Assembly: GCF_947502445.1 (NCBI RefSeq)
Contig: NZ_CANMZW010000015.1
Span: forward strand, 55,199-119,198
Direction: 5' to 3'
DNA: 64,000 nucleotides
Source of the DNA: an uncultured Brevibacillus sp.
GTDB lineage: Bacteria; Bacillota; Bacilli; Brevibacillales; Brevibacillaceae
Below the pieces are notes generated by a model. That model was not told the origin of the DNA and searched no databases. It worked only from the letters and a program-made list of their open reading frames with translations. Below, in pieces: positions 1 to 8,541 of this stretch. A program made the translations under genes and the position numbers. Position 1 is the first letter of the stretch. Every line of letters starts with the position of its first letter.

Positions 1-471
1 CGTTTTCTTGTCTACTACACAGGGCGAAAGGATATAGATGATCTTGTCCAAGAAACCTTTATCCGAGCCCTAAAAGCTCATCAGCATACCGAGATTGTGA
101 ACCCAAAGACGTGGCTTTTTGCCATTGCGCGAAATGTCGCCATCGATGAGAAGCGCAAGAAAAAACTGCGAAACTGGTTGCCCGATCTATTCTTGCAGCA
201 TCTTGTCTCACGTGACAAAACACCGGAAGAGTCTTTGGAGCTTGGTGAGAACAAACGGATTCTCTACGACACCATCAATCAGTTGAAAAGGTCGTATCGG
301 GATGTGTTAATCCTACGTGGAATCAAGGGCTTATCCAGCGCAGAAACTGCGGAGGTATTGGGATGGAGCGAAGCCAAGGTACATATTACTTTGCATAGGG
401 CATTGAAAGCTGTTCAAAACAGCAAAAATGTTCCTGTAACGGAGGCGATGACAGATGCCGTCACAAGATAA
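1..471 (+). CDS. ECF RNA polymerase sigma factor (5' end outside window)
   Basis: Extracytoplasmic-function sigma factor that would direct core RNA polymerase to a small regulon. The frame is open from base 1, and the first codons carry a region 2 helix (TGRKDIDDLVQETFIRAL), so the true start lies upstream; the GTG at 97 is internal. Region 4 with its helix-turn-helix is seen in LKRSYRDVLILRGIKGLS and ETAEVLGWSEAKV. The end overlaps the next gene by 17 bases, which is typical of sigma/anti-sigma pairs. It is clearly a paralogue of the sigma factor at 24860-25390 (shared PKTWL, INQLKR/MNQLKR and GWSEAKV blocks). The family call is firm; the regulon is unknown. Confidence 0.93.
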   Translation, partial: RFLVYYTGRKDIDDLVQETFIRALKAHQHTEIVNPKTWLFAIARNVAIDEKRKKKLRNWLPDLFLQHLVSRDKTPEESLELGENKRILYDTINQLKRSYRDVLILRGIKGLSSAETAEVLGWSEAKVHITLHRALKAVQNSKNVPVTEAMTDAVTR

Positions 472-1528
472 GCAGATAATCTGGGATGAATTACATGATT
501 TCCCTGATCAGGTTCTGGCCGGTGACCGAAACGAAAAAATACTAGAGAACATACGAGAGGAACGCCGAAAAATGCTTGCACAGCAAAAGCAGAGAAAATA
601 TTTAGTATGGGTGGCAAACGGACTAGTCACATGTGCATTGTTTTTTGTGTTTATCTGGATGAAGCCATTCTCATTTCCAGCTGAAACAACGGGAAGCACT
701 TCTAACGTGGACCAAACTTATCGTACAGCTGCTCAAAAGGCTATTGAAGCCGTTGGCATTACGAAAAAATTTCAATTTGAGGAAACGGAACAAGATACAG
801 ATGTCTTTGTCGTGCGGACAAAGAATCGCGAGGCCATCGTAACATTCTTACCAAATACGAAGGATGTTCGTACTGTCTCCGTAATTTTAGCTGGCGATGA
901 ATTACCGGAAATGTACCAATCGTACGCGAATACTGCACGAGCTGCTTTTCAGGAAGCAAAGCAAGATGTACATATAGAGCAGGCTCATCTATTTCAAGAC
1001 ACAGAAGGAACAACCCTTTCTTTTTATCCACAAGACCCAAGCCAGATCAACAATCAGCATGTTAGCGTTGACGTGAAAACAAATAAAGTGACCTCTTTCT
1101 CACTCCATTACCAGCCTGCGGATGTCGATCAAAAGGTTGTGTCCATCGCGCAAAAATCGCTGATGCATCTAGCAAATAACAAGCCCTTCTCCTTTACCGA
1201 GGCGACGAAATCAACAGATAAGAAAGAAGAGGTTTGGACGCTCAGTAATTCAAAAGACAAATATTCCGTTAAAGTAGGAGCAATAACCGGAAGAATCTAT
1301 TCCACCCGTTATGTATCGGATTATAAAATCAAGTCCATACATGAGGCTATTTCTGTGACCAAACCACTTATCCAAAACATATTTGGTTTGGATATCACGG
1401 GGTATACGGCTTATGGCGGGAGAGACTGGGGCGGCTATGTGTTAAAACAACAGGGCAAACCAGAAATTTCTGTAACACTCGAAAGCTTGGACATTGGGAA
1501 TATTAGCAATATCACTGTGAAATGGTAG
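455..1528 (+). CDS. membrane-anchored anti-sigma factor, partner of the upstream ECF sigma
   Basis: Likely holds the upstream sigma factor inactive at the membrane until an outside signal arrives. The start ATG at 455 has GGAGG at 441-445. The protein has about 50 charged cytoplasmic residues, one membrane segment (about residues 50-68), then roughly 285 extracytoplasmic residues with no domain I can name with certainty. That part shows repeated alpha/beta blocks resembling PepSY-type sensors. The N-terminal 70 residues match in layout the anti-sigma factor at 23554-24876, but the outer part is different. No zinc-binding HxxxCxxC is present. The anti-sigma role is inferred from overlap with the sigma gene and from topology. 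Confidence 0.75.
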   Translation: MPSQDKQIIWDELHDFPDQVLAGDRNEKILENIREERRKMLAQQKQRKYLVWVANGLVTCALFFVFIWMKPFSFPAETTGSTSNVDQTYRTAAQKAIEAVGITKKFQFEETEQDTDVFVVRTKNREAIVTFLPNTKDVRTVSVILAGDELPEMYQSYANTARAAFQEAKQDVHIEQAHLFQDTEGTTLSFYPQDPSQINNQHVSVDVKTNKVTSFSLHYQPADVDQKVVSIAQKSLMHLANNKPFSFTEATKSTDKKEEVWTLSNSKDKYSVKVGAITGRIYSTRYVSDYKIKSIHEAISVTKPLIQNIFGLDITGYTAYGGRDWGGYVLKQQGKPEISVTLESLDIGNISNITVKW

Positions 1529-1560
1529 AGGCGATAACGGAAATACCATTCCGTTGACTG

Positions 1561-1744
1561 CGAAATACGATTGTCGATAAGCTAAATCCGTACGCGAATT
1601 ATACAGAAGGGTATCGGTATTGTGATTTTTTCCAATTACGGTATCGATGTTTGGAGTCAGCTGCCACTCATCGGAATGCGAAAGTTGAATGTGGATAAAT
1701 TGGCGCGTATTCTGACCACCAAGTTTTTTGAACAGCGCTCCTAA
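1561..1744 (+). pseudogene. decayed coding remnant, C-terminal fragment
   Basis: A protein-like stretch split by a frameshift: one frame reads RNTIVDKLNPYANYTEGY, then the neighbouring frame continues GIGIVIFSNYGIDVWSQLP to a stop at 1742-1744. There is no start codon or ribosome binding site. The GxGIVIxSNxG pattern is a little like the C-terminal strand of serine beta-lactamase-type hydrolases, but I cannot assign a family. It is probably the tail of a gene lost by deletion. Confidence 0.35.
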
Positions 1745-1770
1745 CGATGCGAAGGCAAAATCTGCCTAAA

Positions 1771-1803
1771 AAGGAAGGAAGAGTTGTCCACTCTCCCTTC
1801 CTT
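1771..1803. terminator. bidirectional intrinsic terminator
   Basis: Fourteen-base arms with one mismatch (1771-1784 and 1790-1803) around a 5-base loop. A T-rich run follows on the + strand and T5 on the - strand. It sits between the converging anti-sigma and DUF418 genes. Confidence 0.8.
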
Positions 1804-1809
1804 CTTTCT

Positions 1810-3015
1810 TTATAGCGACATTGGCTTATCTGCTAACGGCTTTGGCTTCGAGCTTCCTGACCAGGAAAAATTCGTCCACATGCGCAGCAGACGTTCAACT
1901 GGTCCATAACGAAACTGCTTGAGATACAACGGGCTGACAAAGAGCTGAACCCCATAAATGACCAGCGCCAAACCACAACCAGCTAAAACACCCAGCTTTC
2001 CGAACAGACCCAATCCATAGCCATAAAAGATTGTCGTACAAATGACGGTTTGCAGCAGGTAATTCGTCAATGACAGCTTCCCGACGGCCTGGAATCTCAT
2101 AAGCCACGCCGATGACTGGTTTTTGGAGAACAGCCATACAAACGCGAATAGATAACCGATCGCGAGTATGACTCCACCTGATATATCACCAACGCCACTC
2201 CACCAATAGCCTGGTGCGAGAACTTTTACCGATTTGAGTAACAGGCCGATGGGGAGGAAGATCAGCATATTTCTAAAATACGATGCACGTTCTTCGTCTG
2301 GCTTTTCAAACCAGCGGGCTTTTGCTGCATACATGCCAAATAAGAACATCGGTACAGTCATGATAGGAGCCAACAGCAAGATGACCGCCATCACATAGTC
2401 AGGTAATCCCAGCGGATCTTCCGTTTTTCGATGAAGGCTGATCTCGTCATACGTTCCAGTACCGTACACCGTCATTGTTTTTTGAACATAAGCCTCCATA
2501 CGCGCTTGATCTGCTACCGCTTCCGGATTGTTCTTCTCCTCTGGAACCAGACCCAGTAAGCTGATCACAAAGAGTACGACTACTCCCCACACCAGTAATG
2601 TCTTCGGTTTACGGTTCAGGAACAGCAAAAGAAAAAAGCCCTTCATTCCGTAAAAAGCAAGAATGTCGCCTTCCCATAAAAATTCCGAATGGATGATACC
2701 AAGTACAATCAACAAAAGAAACCGACGGGCTAAATAGCGTTTGGTTCCAAGTCCCTTTGCTTCCAGACTTTCTTTCATCTTTATCATGCTAAAACCAAAC
2801 ATGAACGTGAAAATCGGCATAAAGCTGCCTTCGATCACGATTTTTACCAGCTGGTATGTGATCGTATCTAATGGAGGAAGAGCATACAGCTGTATTTGCT
2901 CTTTCCCCCATATCCCGTATTGAAAGATCAGCATATTCGCCATCAAAATTCCTAGCAGACTGAAGCCCCGCAAGCCATCAATGATGTGAATGCGGCTTTG
3001 TTTTATGTCCATCAT
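1810..3015 (-). CDS. DUF418 family integral membrane protein
   Basis: Polytopic membrane protein of the DUF418 family (B. subtilis YxaH/YrkO-like); its function is not established, though the fold is related to acyltransferase-3-like membrane proteins. The family's opening motif DGLRGFSLLGILMANM is present, followed by about eight hydrophobic segments and the conserved C-terminal block with SLTNYLLQT and GPVERLLR. The open frame extends ten codons further, but GAGGTGA lies just before the ATG pair at 3015/3012, so the start is set there. It is a single gene, convergent with the sigma operon and divergent from the two-component system at 3171. Confidence 0.88.
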   Translation of the reverse strand: MMDIKQSRIHIIDGLRGFSLLGILMANMLIFQYGIWGKEQIQLYALPPLDTITYQLVKIVIEGSFMPIFTFMFGFSMIKMKESLEAKGLGTKRYLARRFLLLIVLGIIHSEFLWEGDILAFYGMKGFFLLLFLNRKPKTLLVWGVVVLFVISLLGLVPEEKNNPEAVADQARMEAYVQKTMTVYGTGTYDEISLHRKTEDPLGLPDYVMAVILLLAPIMTVPMFLFGMYAAKARWFEKPDEERASYFRNMLIFLPIGLLLKSVKVLAPGYWWSGVGDISGGVILAIGYLFAFVWLFSKNQSSAWLMRFQAVGKLSLTNYLLQTVICTTIFYGYGLGLFGKLGVLAGCGLALVIYGVQLFVSPLYLKQFRYGPVERLLRMWTNFSWSGSSKPKPLADKPMSL

Positions 3016-3170
3016 GATCACCTCGGCTTGATTGTAGCAAGGCAAGCTAAAGTGACTCTAAAAGTCTCCTTATCGTTTTCTAAACGCTTCCTCCACTTGT
3101 TTAGCTAGAATTAAGGAAGATTATGTACAATACAACTTAAGAAGAATGCCAGGTATACGGAGTGATAGAC

Positions 3171-3884
3171 ATGCAGGACGCCAAAATCTTACTGATCGAC
3201 GATGAAAAATCAATTTTACAAATGCTTGAAATGACGCTGCGAAAAGAAGGATTTCAGCGTATCTATACGGCAACAACGGCTCAAGAAGGACTTCATTTGC
3301 TCGAAGTGCATGACGCAGACATTATTTTGCTGGACGTGATGCTGCCAGATAAAACCGGATACGAGGTGTGTCCGAAAATTCGTGAAATTTCAGATGCACA
3401 CATCATCTTTGTGACAGCCAGAACTTCTGACTTTGATGTTCTTACCGGCTTTGCTACAGGTGGAGACGATTATGTCACCAAACCGTTCAACCCATTGGAG
3501 GTAGTGGCGAGAATCAAGGCAAGACTACGCAGAGGAACAGCTCTTCCTGCGTTTAAAGGAAATGACGATCCGACGCTGTACGACTTTGGGCACTTTCTCG
3601 TAAATGAGAGTGCAGGCGAGCTGATCGTGAATGGAGAGTCCGTTTCTTGTCCTGCCCAAGTGTTTCAATTGCTGCTCTATTTGTGCAAGCATCCCAATAT
3701 CGTTTTTTCCAAATCACAGCTTTATGATGCTGTTTGGGGCATGGACGGGTTCGGAGACGATAGTACCGTCATGGTGCATGTTCGCAAAATTCGCGAGCGC
3801 ATCGAAACCGATCCAAGTGACCCCAAAAGCTTGGTGACGATCCGTGGTCTCGGATATAAGCTCGTGAAGGAGAAAGGATTATGA
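3171..3884 (+). CDS. OmpR/PhoB-type response regulator
   Basis: DNA-binding response regulator. The N-terminal receiver has the acidic pair (LLIDDEKS), the phospho-acceptor Asp in ILLDVMLPD, and the Lys in DDYVTKPFNPLE. The C-terminal winged helix has VMVHVRKIRERIE and the RGLGYKL end. An upstream in-frame GTG at 3162 exists, but GGAG at 3160-3163 fits the ATG at 3171. It overlaps the sensor kinase by four bases (ATGA), so the two are co-translated. Its target genes are not evident; the adjacent hydrolase at 5661 is a candidate. Confidence 0.95.
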   Translation: MQDAKILLIDDEKSILQMLEMTLRKEGFQRIYTATTAQEGLHLLEVHDADIILLDVMLPDKTGYEVCPKIREISDAHIIFVTARTSDFDVLTGFATGGDDYVTKPFNPLEVVARIKARLRRGTALPAFKGNDDPTLYDFGHFLVNESAGELIVNGESVSCPAQVFQLLLYLCKHPNIVFSKSQLYDAVWGMDGFGDDSTVMVHVRKIRERIETDPSDPKSLVTIRGLGYKLVKEKGL

Positions 3885-5629
3885 GCCGTCTCCGCAGCAG
3901 GATAGCCTTTCATTTTAGCTTTCAGTTTTTGTCTTTATGGGTGTTTGTGGTCATCGCTTTTCTTGTAGGTACCCTCGTTCTCATACGATTCTTGGTCAAT
4001 CAGGACCTACAAAGAACGTTTCCCATCGGAGCCATTGAAAACATTGCAACGGAAACCAGTTTTACTGAAAATGTCGCGAAGCTTCCCGAGCGCTGGACCA
4101 ATCAGCTGAGGGAAGCCGGGTGCTGGGTGCAAATCGTGGATGAGGATGGGAAGGTCATCTATTCCTTCAATGTACCTCCTAACCGCTTGAAGGACTCGTA
4201 CGGCTCAACTGAGCTTTTGCAAATTCAGGATACGGGCCGCTACGAAGCATTCAGGGTCTTTACATACCTGGATTCGACCGAGGCACAGCCTCATTTTTTT
4301 ATGCTTGGTGTAGAGGATCCAGGGGCTGACCAGCTGCGTGAATGGATTGGAGCCTTCGGAGAAAACGGGCTTGTTCGTCCGGCTTCCCTGTCACAGCTGG
4401 AAGCCATGCTCAAGGATTCAAGACAATACATTGAAATCGTAAATCCTGCAGACCACGTTGTTCAGACGATTGGAGCAGCTCAGCCCCGCGAGCAATATCG
4501 TCCGCTAGAGCTTGTATCTATACGGTTGGAGCCGGCAAGGCATGATTCGAAAATGGCTGCTTACACAGAAAGTACAAGCGGCAACGTTTGGATTTTACAT
4601 GATGTCAATGAGAGACCCGCTGTCCCCAATCAGCCGATCCTGCAAGAGGTTATTGTTGTTTTAGCGTACCTCGCTGCCGGCATGCTGCTTATAACACTTG
4701 TATTCGCAACCTGGCACGGCTATCGTTACGGGCAGCCTTTGCTGCTTTTGACCGATTGGTTCGAGCGAATGGGAAAAGGACATTATCACGAGCCGTTGCC
4801 GGAAAAGGACAGGAAAAAGGTATTTCGGAAAAATGGCAAGCTCCGAATGAGGTATCGTTTATACAAAGAGGTTATTAACGGCTTTTATGATATGGCTGCG
4901 AAGCTGGAAGAATCGGAAAAAGAACGCCTTCGTCTGGAAAAGACGCGGGAAGAGTGGATGACAGGTATTTCCCATGATCTTCGCACCCCACTCGCTACCA
5001 TTCAAGGGTATGGGCATTTACTGGAGAGCAGTCAATTCAGCTTTACAAAGAGTGAGCTCTCGGAAATGGGAGCAATGATTCGCAGCAAGGGCGATTATAT
5101 GCTGGAGCTGCTGCATGACTTCTCTTTAAGCTTTCAATTGAAGAATAACAGCATCCCGTTTGAAGAGACCATCGAGCTAAATGAGTTCGTCCGTCGAACC
5201 GTGCTTCGCTATGTGAACGATGCCACCATCCAGCATGTCGATTTTGCCTTTGAAGAGCATAATAGCAAGCTGCCTGTAAAAGCGAATTCAAAATGGTTCG
5301 GGCGAATGCTCGATAATCTGATTATGAATGCAGTGAAGCATAATCCCCCTGGCACGCATATTATTTTGCGCACAGGTATGGCGGGAGATTCCGCCTGGAT
5401 CACTGTTGCAGACAACGGAATCGGCATGGATGAGGAAACGAAGCGAAAATTGTTCGAGCGCTACTATCGTGGTACGAATACGGACGAAAAAACGGATGGG
5501 GCAGGACTTGGCATGAGTATTGCCAAAGCGATTGTCGATGCTCATCAAGGCACAATCCAGGTCGAATCAGATACGGGCAAAGGCACAAAAATTTTACTTT
5601 CATTTCCAACCGAACGAGTTAAAATATGA
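3881..5629 (+). CDS. sensor histidine kinase, partner of the 3171 regulator
   Basis: Membrane sensor kinase of 582 residues. A membrane segment lies at about 12-38, then a sensor region of roughly 225 residues probably outside the membrane, a second membrane segment at about 258-280 and a HAMP-like linker. The dimerisation box is ISHDLRTPLA, with the phospho-accepting His at residue 365. The ATP-binding lobe has the N box NAVKHNPPG, G1 DNGIGM and G2 GAGLGMSIAKA. It is translationally coupled to the response regulator. The sensor region is not a family I recognise, so the signal is unknown. Confidence 0.94.
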   Translation: MSRLRSRIAFHFSFQFLSLWVFVVIAFLVGTLVLIRFLVNQDLQRTFPIGAIENIATETSFTENVAKLPERWTNQLREAGCWVQIVDEDGKVIYSFNVPPNRLKDSYGSTELLQIQDTGRYEAFRVFTYLDSTEAQPHFFMLGVEDPGADQLREWIGAFGENGLVRPASLSQLEAMLKDSRQYIEIVNPADHVVQTIGAAQPREQYRPLELVSIRLEPARHDSKMAAYTESTSGNVWILHDVNERPAVPNQPILQEVIVVLAYLAAGMLLITLVFATWHGYRYGQPLLLLTDWFERMGKGHYHEPLPEKDRKKVFRKNGKLRMRYRLYKEVINGFYDMAAKLEESEKERLRLEKTREEWMTGISHDLRTPLATIQGYGHLLESSQFSFTKSELSEMGAMIRSKGDYMLELLHDFSLSFQLKNNSIPFEETIELNEFVRRTVLRYVNDATIQHVDFAFEEHNSKLPVKANSKWFGRMLDNLIMNAVKHNPPGTHIILRTGMAGDSAWITVADNGIGMDEETKRKLFERYYRGTNTDEKTDGAGLGMSIAKAIVDAHQGTIQVESDTGKGTKILLSFPTERVKI

Positions 5630-5660
5630 GAAAAACATCCATTGGAAGAGGGGGACAGTC

Positions 5661-6296
5661 ATGAGCTATACGAGTCCAAATTGGAACACTTCCGTACTGA
5701 TCACGATTGATACGCAAAACGATTTTTCCTTGCCTAATGCCCCAGCTGAAATTGTGGGTACTTCTCAGGTATTGCCCAACATGGTTCGCGTACTGGAAGC
5801 CTATCGCCAAAAAGGTTTGCCCATTATCCACGTCATCCGCTTGTATAAAGAAGATGGTTCGAACGTGGATATATGCCGCCGGGAAGCGATTGAAAATGGA
5901 GCGAAAATCGCTGCTCCCCACACAGACGGCGCAGAGCTGGTGAGTGAGATCCGCTCGCTCGGCTATACTTCATTAGATGCGGTCAAGCTGCTGAATGGAG
6001 AGTTTCAAACAGCTGGTGAGAACGAATGGGTGATGTACAAGCCGCGTTGGGGTGCATTCTATCAAACGGATTTGGAAGCTTTCCTGCGCAAACGAGAAAT
6101 TGACACCATCGTGTTTACAGGCTGCAACTTTCCGAATTGTCCGCGCACTTCCATGTATGAAGCAAGTGAGCGTGATTTTCGAGTCGTCATGGTGGCAGAT
6201 TCGATGTCACAGGTTTACGAAAAAGGGATTCAGGAAATGAACAATATCGGGGTGCATGTTTGTAGTCTGGATGAAGTGCTGAATACCATTAAATAG
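5661..6296 (+). CDS. isochorismatase-family cysteine hydrolase
   Basis: Cytosolic hydrolase of the isochorismatase/nicotinamidase-like superfamily, 211 residues. The catalytic triad is visible as Asp17 (TIDTQNDF), Lys127 (VMYKPRWGAF) and Cys160 (TGCNFPNCPRTSM); the extra Cys155 is unusual. The open frame runs upstream into the kinase gene, but AGAGGGGGAC precedes the ATG at 5661, which gives the standard N-terminus. It lies 31 bases after the kinase and may be in the same operon. The substrate cannot be told from sequence; amidases acting on small amides are common in this family. Confidence 0.9.
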   Translation: MSYTSPNWNTSVLITIDTQNDFSLPNAPAEIVGTSQVLPNMVRVLEAYRQKGLPIIHVIRLYKEDGSNVDICRREAIENGAKIAAPHTDGAELVSEIRSLGYTSLDAVKLLNGEFQTAGENEWVMYKPRWGAFYQTDLEAFLRKREIDTIVFTGCNFPNCPRTSMYEASERDFRVVMVADSMSQVYEKGIQEMNNIGVHVCSLDEVLNTIK

Positions 6297-6301
6297 AGAG
6301 T

Positions 6302-6358
6302 AAAAAAACCAAGCGTGCTTTCGGGAATCCGCCCCGTCCCTGGTTCGCTTGGTTTTTT
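6302..6358. terminator. bidirectional intrinsic terminator
   Basis: Inverted repeat AAAAAACCAAGCG / CGCTTGGTTTTTT with an A run on one side and a T run on the other, between converging genes. Confidence 0.85.
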
Positions 6359-6407
6359 ATACTTTTTAACTACGCTACTCCTCACGCTTCAACTGAAAAT
6401 AGCGCTC

Positions 6408-8408
6408 TTACCAGCAAATCAATTCACGGCTTTTGGCGTCGACCATACGAACCTCTAAACCCGTTTCCTTGTGAACAACTTTATAGCATAAGCGATATCG
6501 CCGCTTTTTTGTCTTGGCGGCATAGTCGATTTCCCATTTCAATCTCAGCTCAATCCCTGCTAAATAAAGCTGACGCGCCTCTTTTACCTCTATACTCGGA
6601 GTCACATCCAGGTCTTTGAGTTGGTCCTCCGTGACAGTAAGTCCACTCACTTGATCAGGCTGACCTGTGGTTTTATTGATGACGATCAAGATTCTCTCCA
6701 TATAAAGGAGAACCCCGTCTTTATGAACATGAAAGGCGAACACCTCCGAGTCCAGGTCCCGTTCCTCGTCTTGTTTCAGTAGCAAAAATGGCTCCATCCC
6801 CGGGCAAGCACGCTTTAAAAACTGCAAGGCGAGCTCAAGGCATTCTTCGCGGGACAAGCGCAAATCACCTTTGGTCTCCTCGAACCTGATGAACGAAATC
6901 AATCTTCCCGTAGCAGGATCGGTAAAGGCTTTGATTGATTCCTCAGAGCGATTCAGAAAAAACGACTCCAGCGACAGGTCCCTTTCCGCCTGTGGCTTCC
7001 AGTCCTTTCTCCGCCAGACAATACCTTGCCTGCCATCCATAACTATCTCCCGAATGATTTCATATTTCTTTGAATCGATACCTATCAGATCGTGAATAGG
7101 GTCCAGTGCTGCCTGCTCATCAAGCTCGCCTGCAGACTGCATCGGCACAGGAATCCATTCGTCGCTTTCTTCCTCCAGCCTATTAAACTCATCACTAGCA
7201 GACTCCAGTCTTTCTTCATCCGCATCAAAGCAGGAAAAAAACCGGGATGGCTGATAGACTAAACGCAGCTCGTCCTTTGGCGCATTTTGTCCCTCTGTCC
7301 GAACGAGGCTCATATACAAGCGAAAGTCAATCAAGTCTGCAATTCGTTTGAACAGCTTTTCTTTTGAGATGATTTTCTGCGGTATTTCCGGGCTTCTTTG
7401 TAAGCCTCTGTATTGGAATTCGATAACGGCACCGCTCCAGCCAACATGGACTCGGAACCCGGTATTTGGTAGTGGCAGCCCCATGACACGTTGTCCGTAC
7501 ACGAACGACATTCCTTGCTTCGTTTGCTTGCTCCTGATCGGAACGAATTGCTCTACTGCCATGGGGTAATGATCCAAAACGAACTTCTCAGCCTGCGCTC
7601 GCAGCTCGTCTTCCGAGCAGCTCGCTTTTTCCTCCATTCTGTCGGCTGTTTCGATCGTATACTCCAGCAAGTCTCCTTTTTTACTCAATTCGACGGAGAT
7701 TCCATGATCTGTTCCTGGCTCAGTCCAGACGAACAGTGCTCTTCCTCCCTCCCGCGGATGCTCCCGGTAATCATCAATCAACAGCTCGTATTGCTCGGGA
7801 ATCATAACGAGTGACTCTGCACGCAGCTTCAAATCGGTCTGCAGACGTTGCAGCGCGGCTTCCATATCGGCTTCGGATTTTCCCGCCCTTTGTACCACAT
7901 CTGTCTCAAAATGCTTGCGCAATGCTTTCAATCCCTTGTGCAAAATGCTTTTGACTGTACCAACGGGCAGGTTCAACAGAACAGCAATGTCTTCAAAGGT
8001 CAAATCTTGAAAATACTTGTACAGGATGACCTGCCTCTGCTTAGGCTCCAATCCTCGAATCGCATCCAACAAATCTATGCGCCTATCTGCCTCAGACGCA
8101 TCAGCAGTTAGCTGCGCTACTGCCTGATCCCCATCCAAAACGGTGCGTTTTCGCCGTTGCAGCACGACAAGTGCACAATTGATCACGATTCGTGTCAGCC
8201 ACGTCACGAAATAGGATGGCTGCTTTAGACGAGGCAGACTGATCAGTGCCTTGTATATCGCTTCATGGACGACATCCTGAGCGTCAGCATCATTTCGGAC
8301 ATAATATTGCGCCATTCTGTACATCCGTTCTCGATGTTGTTCAATCAACTCTTGAAATGCTTCTGTATTGCCGGCTTGTGCCGCTTTTACCAGCTGAACT
8401 ACATTCAT
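6408..8408 (-). CDS. ECF sigma factor fused to a long YcdB/YcdC-like (PepSY-type) region
   Basis: A 666-residue protein in two parts. Residues 1 to about 170 are a complete ECF sigma factor: region 2 with DADAQDVVHEAIYKAL and SYFVTWLTRIVIN, region 4 with LEPKQRQVILYKYFQDLT and LPVGTVKSILHKGLKAL. Residues about 175-666 are a soluble region with the look of tandem YcdB/YcdC domains, for example FVYGQRVMGLPLPNTGFRV. There is no membrane segment or signal peptide. The start ATG at 8408 is preceded by AGGCAGGGA. No separate anti-sigma gene is adjacent. The tail could be a built-in control domain, but that is inference. The long frame is uninterrupted, so a real fusion is more likely than an assembly error. 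Confidence 0.88.
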   Translation of the reverse strand: MNVVQLVKAAQAGNTEAFQELIEQHRERMYRMAQYYVRNDADAQDVVHEAIYKALISLPRLKQPSYFVTWLTRIVINCALVVLQRRKRTVLDGDQAVAQLTADASEADRRIDLLDAIRGLEPKQRQVILYKYFQDLTFEDIAVLLNLPVGTVKSILHKGLKALRKHFETDVVQRAGKSEADMEAALQRLQTDLKLRAESLVMIPEQYELLIDDYREHPREGGRALFVWTEPGTDHGISVELSKKGDLLEYTIETADRMEEKASCSEDELRAQAEKFVLDHYPMAVEQFVPIRSKQTKQGMSFVYGQRVMGLPLPNTGFRVHVGWSGAVIEFQYRGLQRSPEIPQKIISKEKLFKRIADLIDFRLYMSLVRTEGQNAPKDELRLVYQPSRFFSCFDADEERLESASDEFNRLEEESDEWIPVPMQSAGELDEQAALDPIHDLIGIDSKKYEIIREIVMDGRQGIVWRRKDWKPQAERDLSLESFFLNRSEESIKAFTDPATGRLISFIRFEETKGDLRLSREECLELALQFLKRACPGMEPFLLLKQDEERDLDSEVFAFHVHKDGVLLYMERILIVINKTTGQPDQVSGLTVTEDQLKDLDVTPSIEVKEARQLYLAGIELRLKWEIDYAAKTKKRRYRLCYKVVHKETGLEVRMVDAKSRELICW

Positions 8409-8465
8409 ATCGTTCCCTGCCTTTCAACAGTTAGATCGTCCAACTAGCGATTTGGTTTTCATCAT

Positions 8466-8520
8466 TTGAAAAAAATAAAGAAAAAGAACCTAGCCACCAA
8501 AAAAATGCGGACAGGTTCTT
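8466..8520 (-). terminator. intrinsic terminator after the YwqG-like gene
   Basis: AAGAACCT (8484-8491) pairs with AGGTTCTT (8513-8520). On the - strand a T-rich run follows. It separates the YwqG-like gene from the sigma-fusion gene downstream. Confidence 0.65.
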
Positions 8521-8541
8521 GAATGTAAGCAGGCATCTCGT

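Noticed and set aside
5520..5660. N-terminal extension of the isochorismatase-family ORF
   Set aside because: It overlaps the kinase gene in another frame; AGAGGGGGAC places the start at 5661 and gives the family's normal N-terminus.
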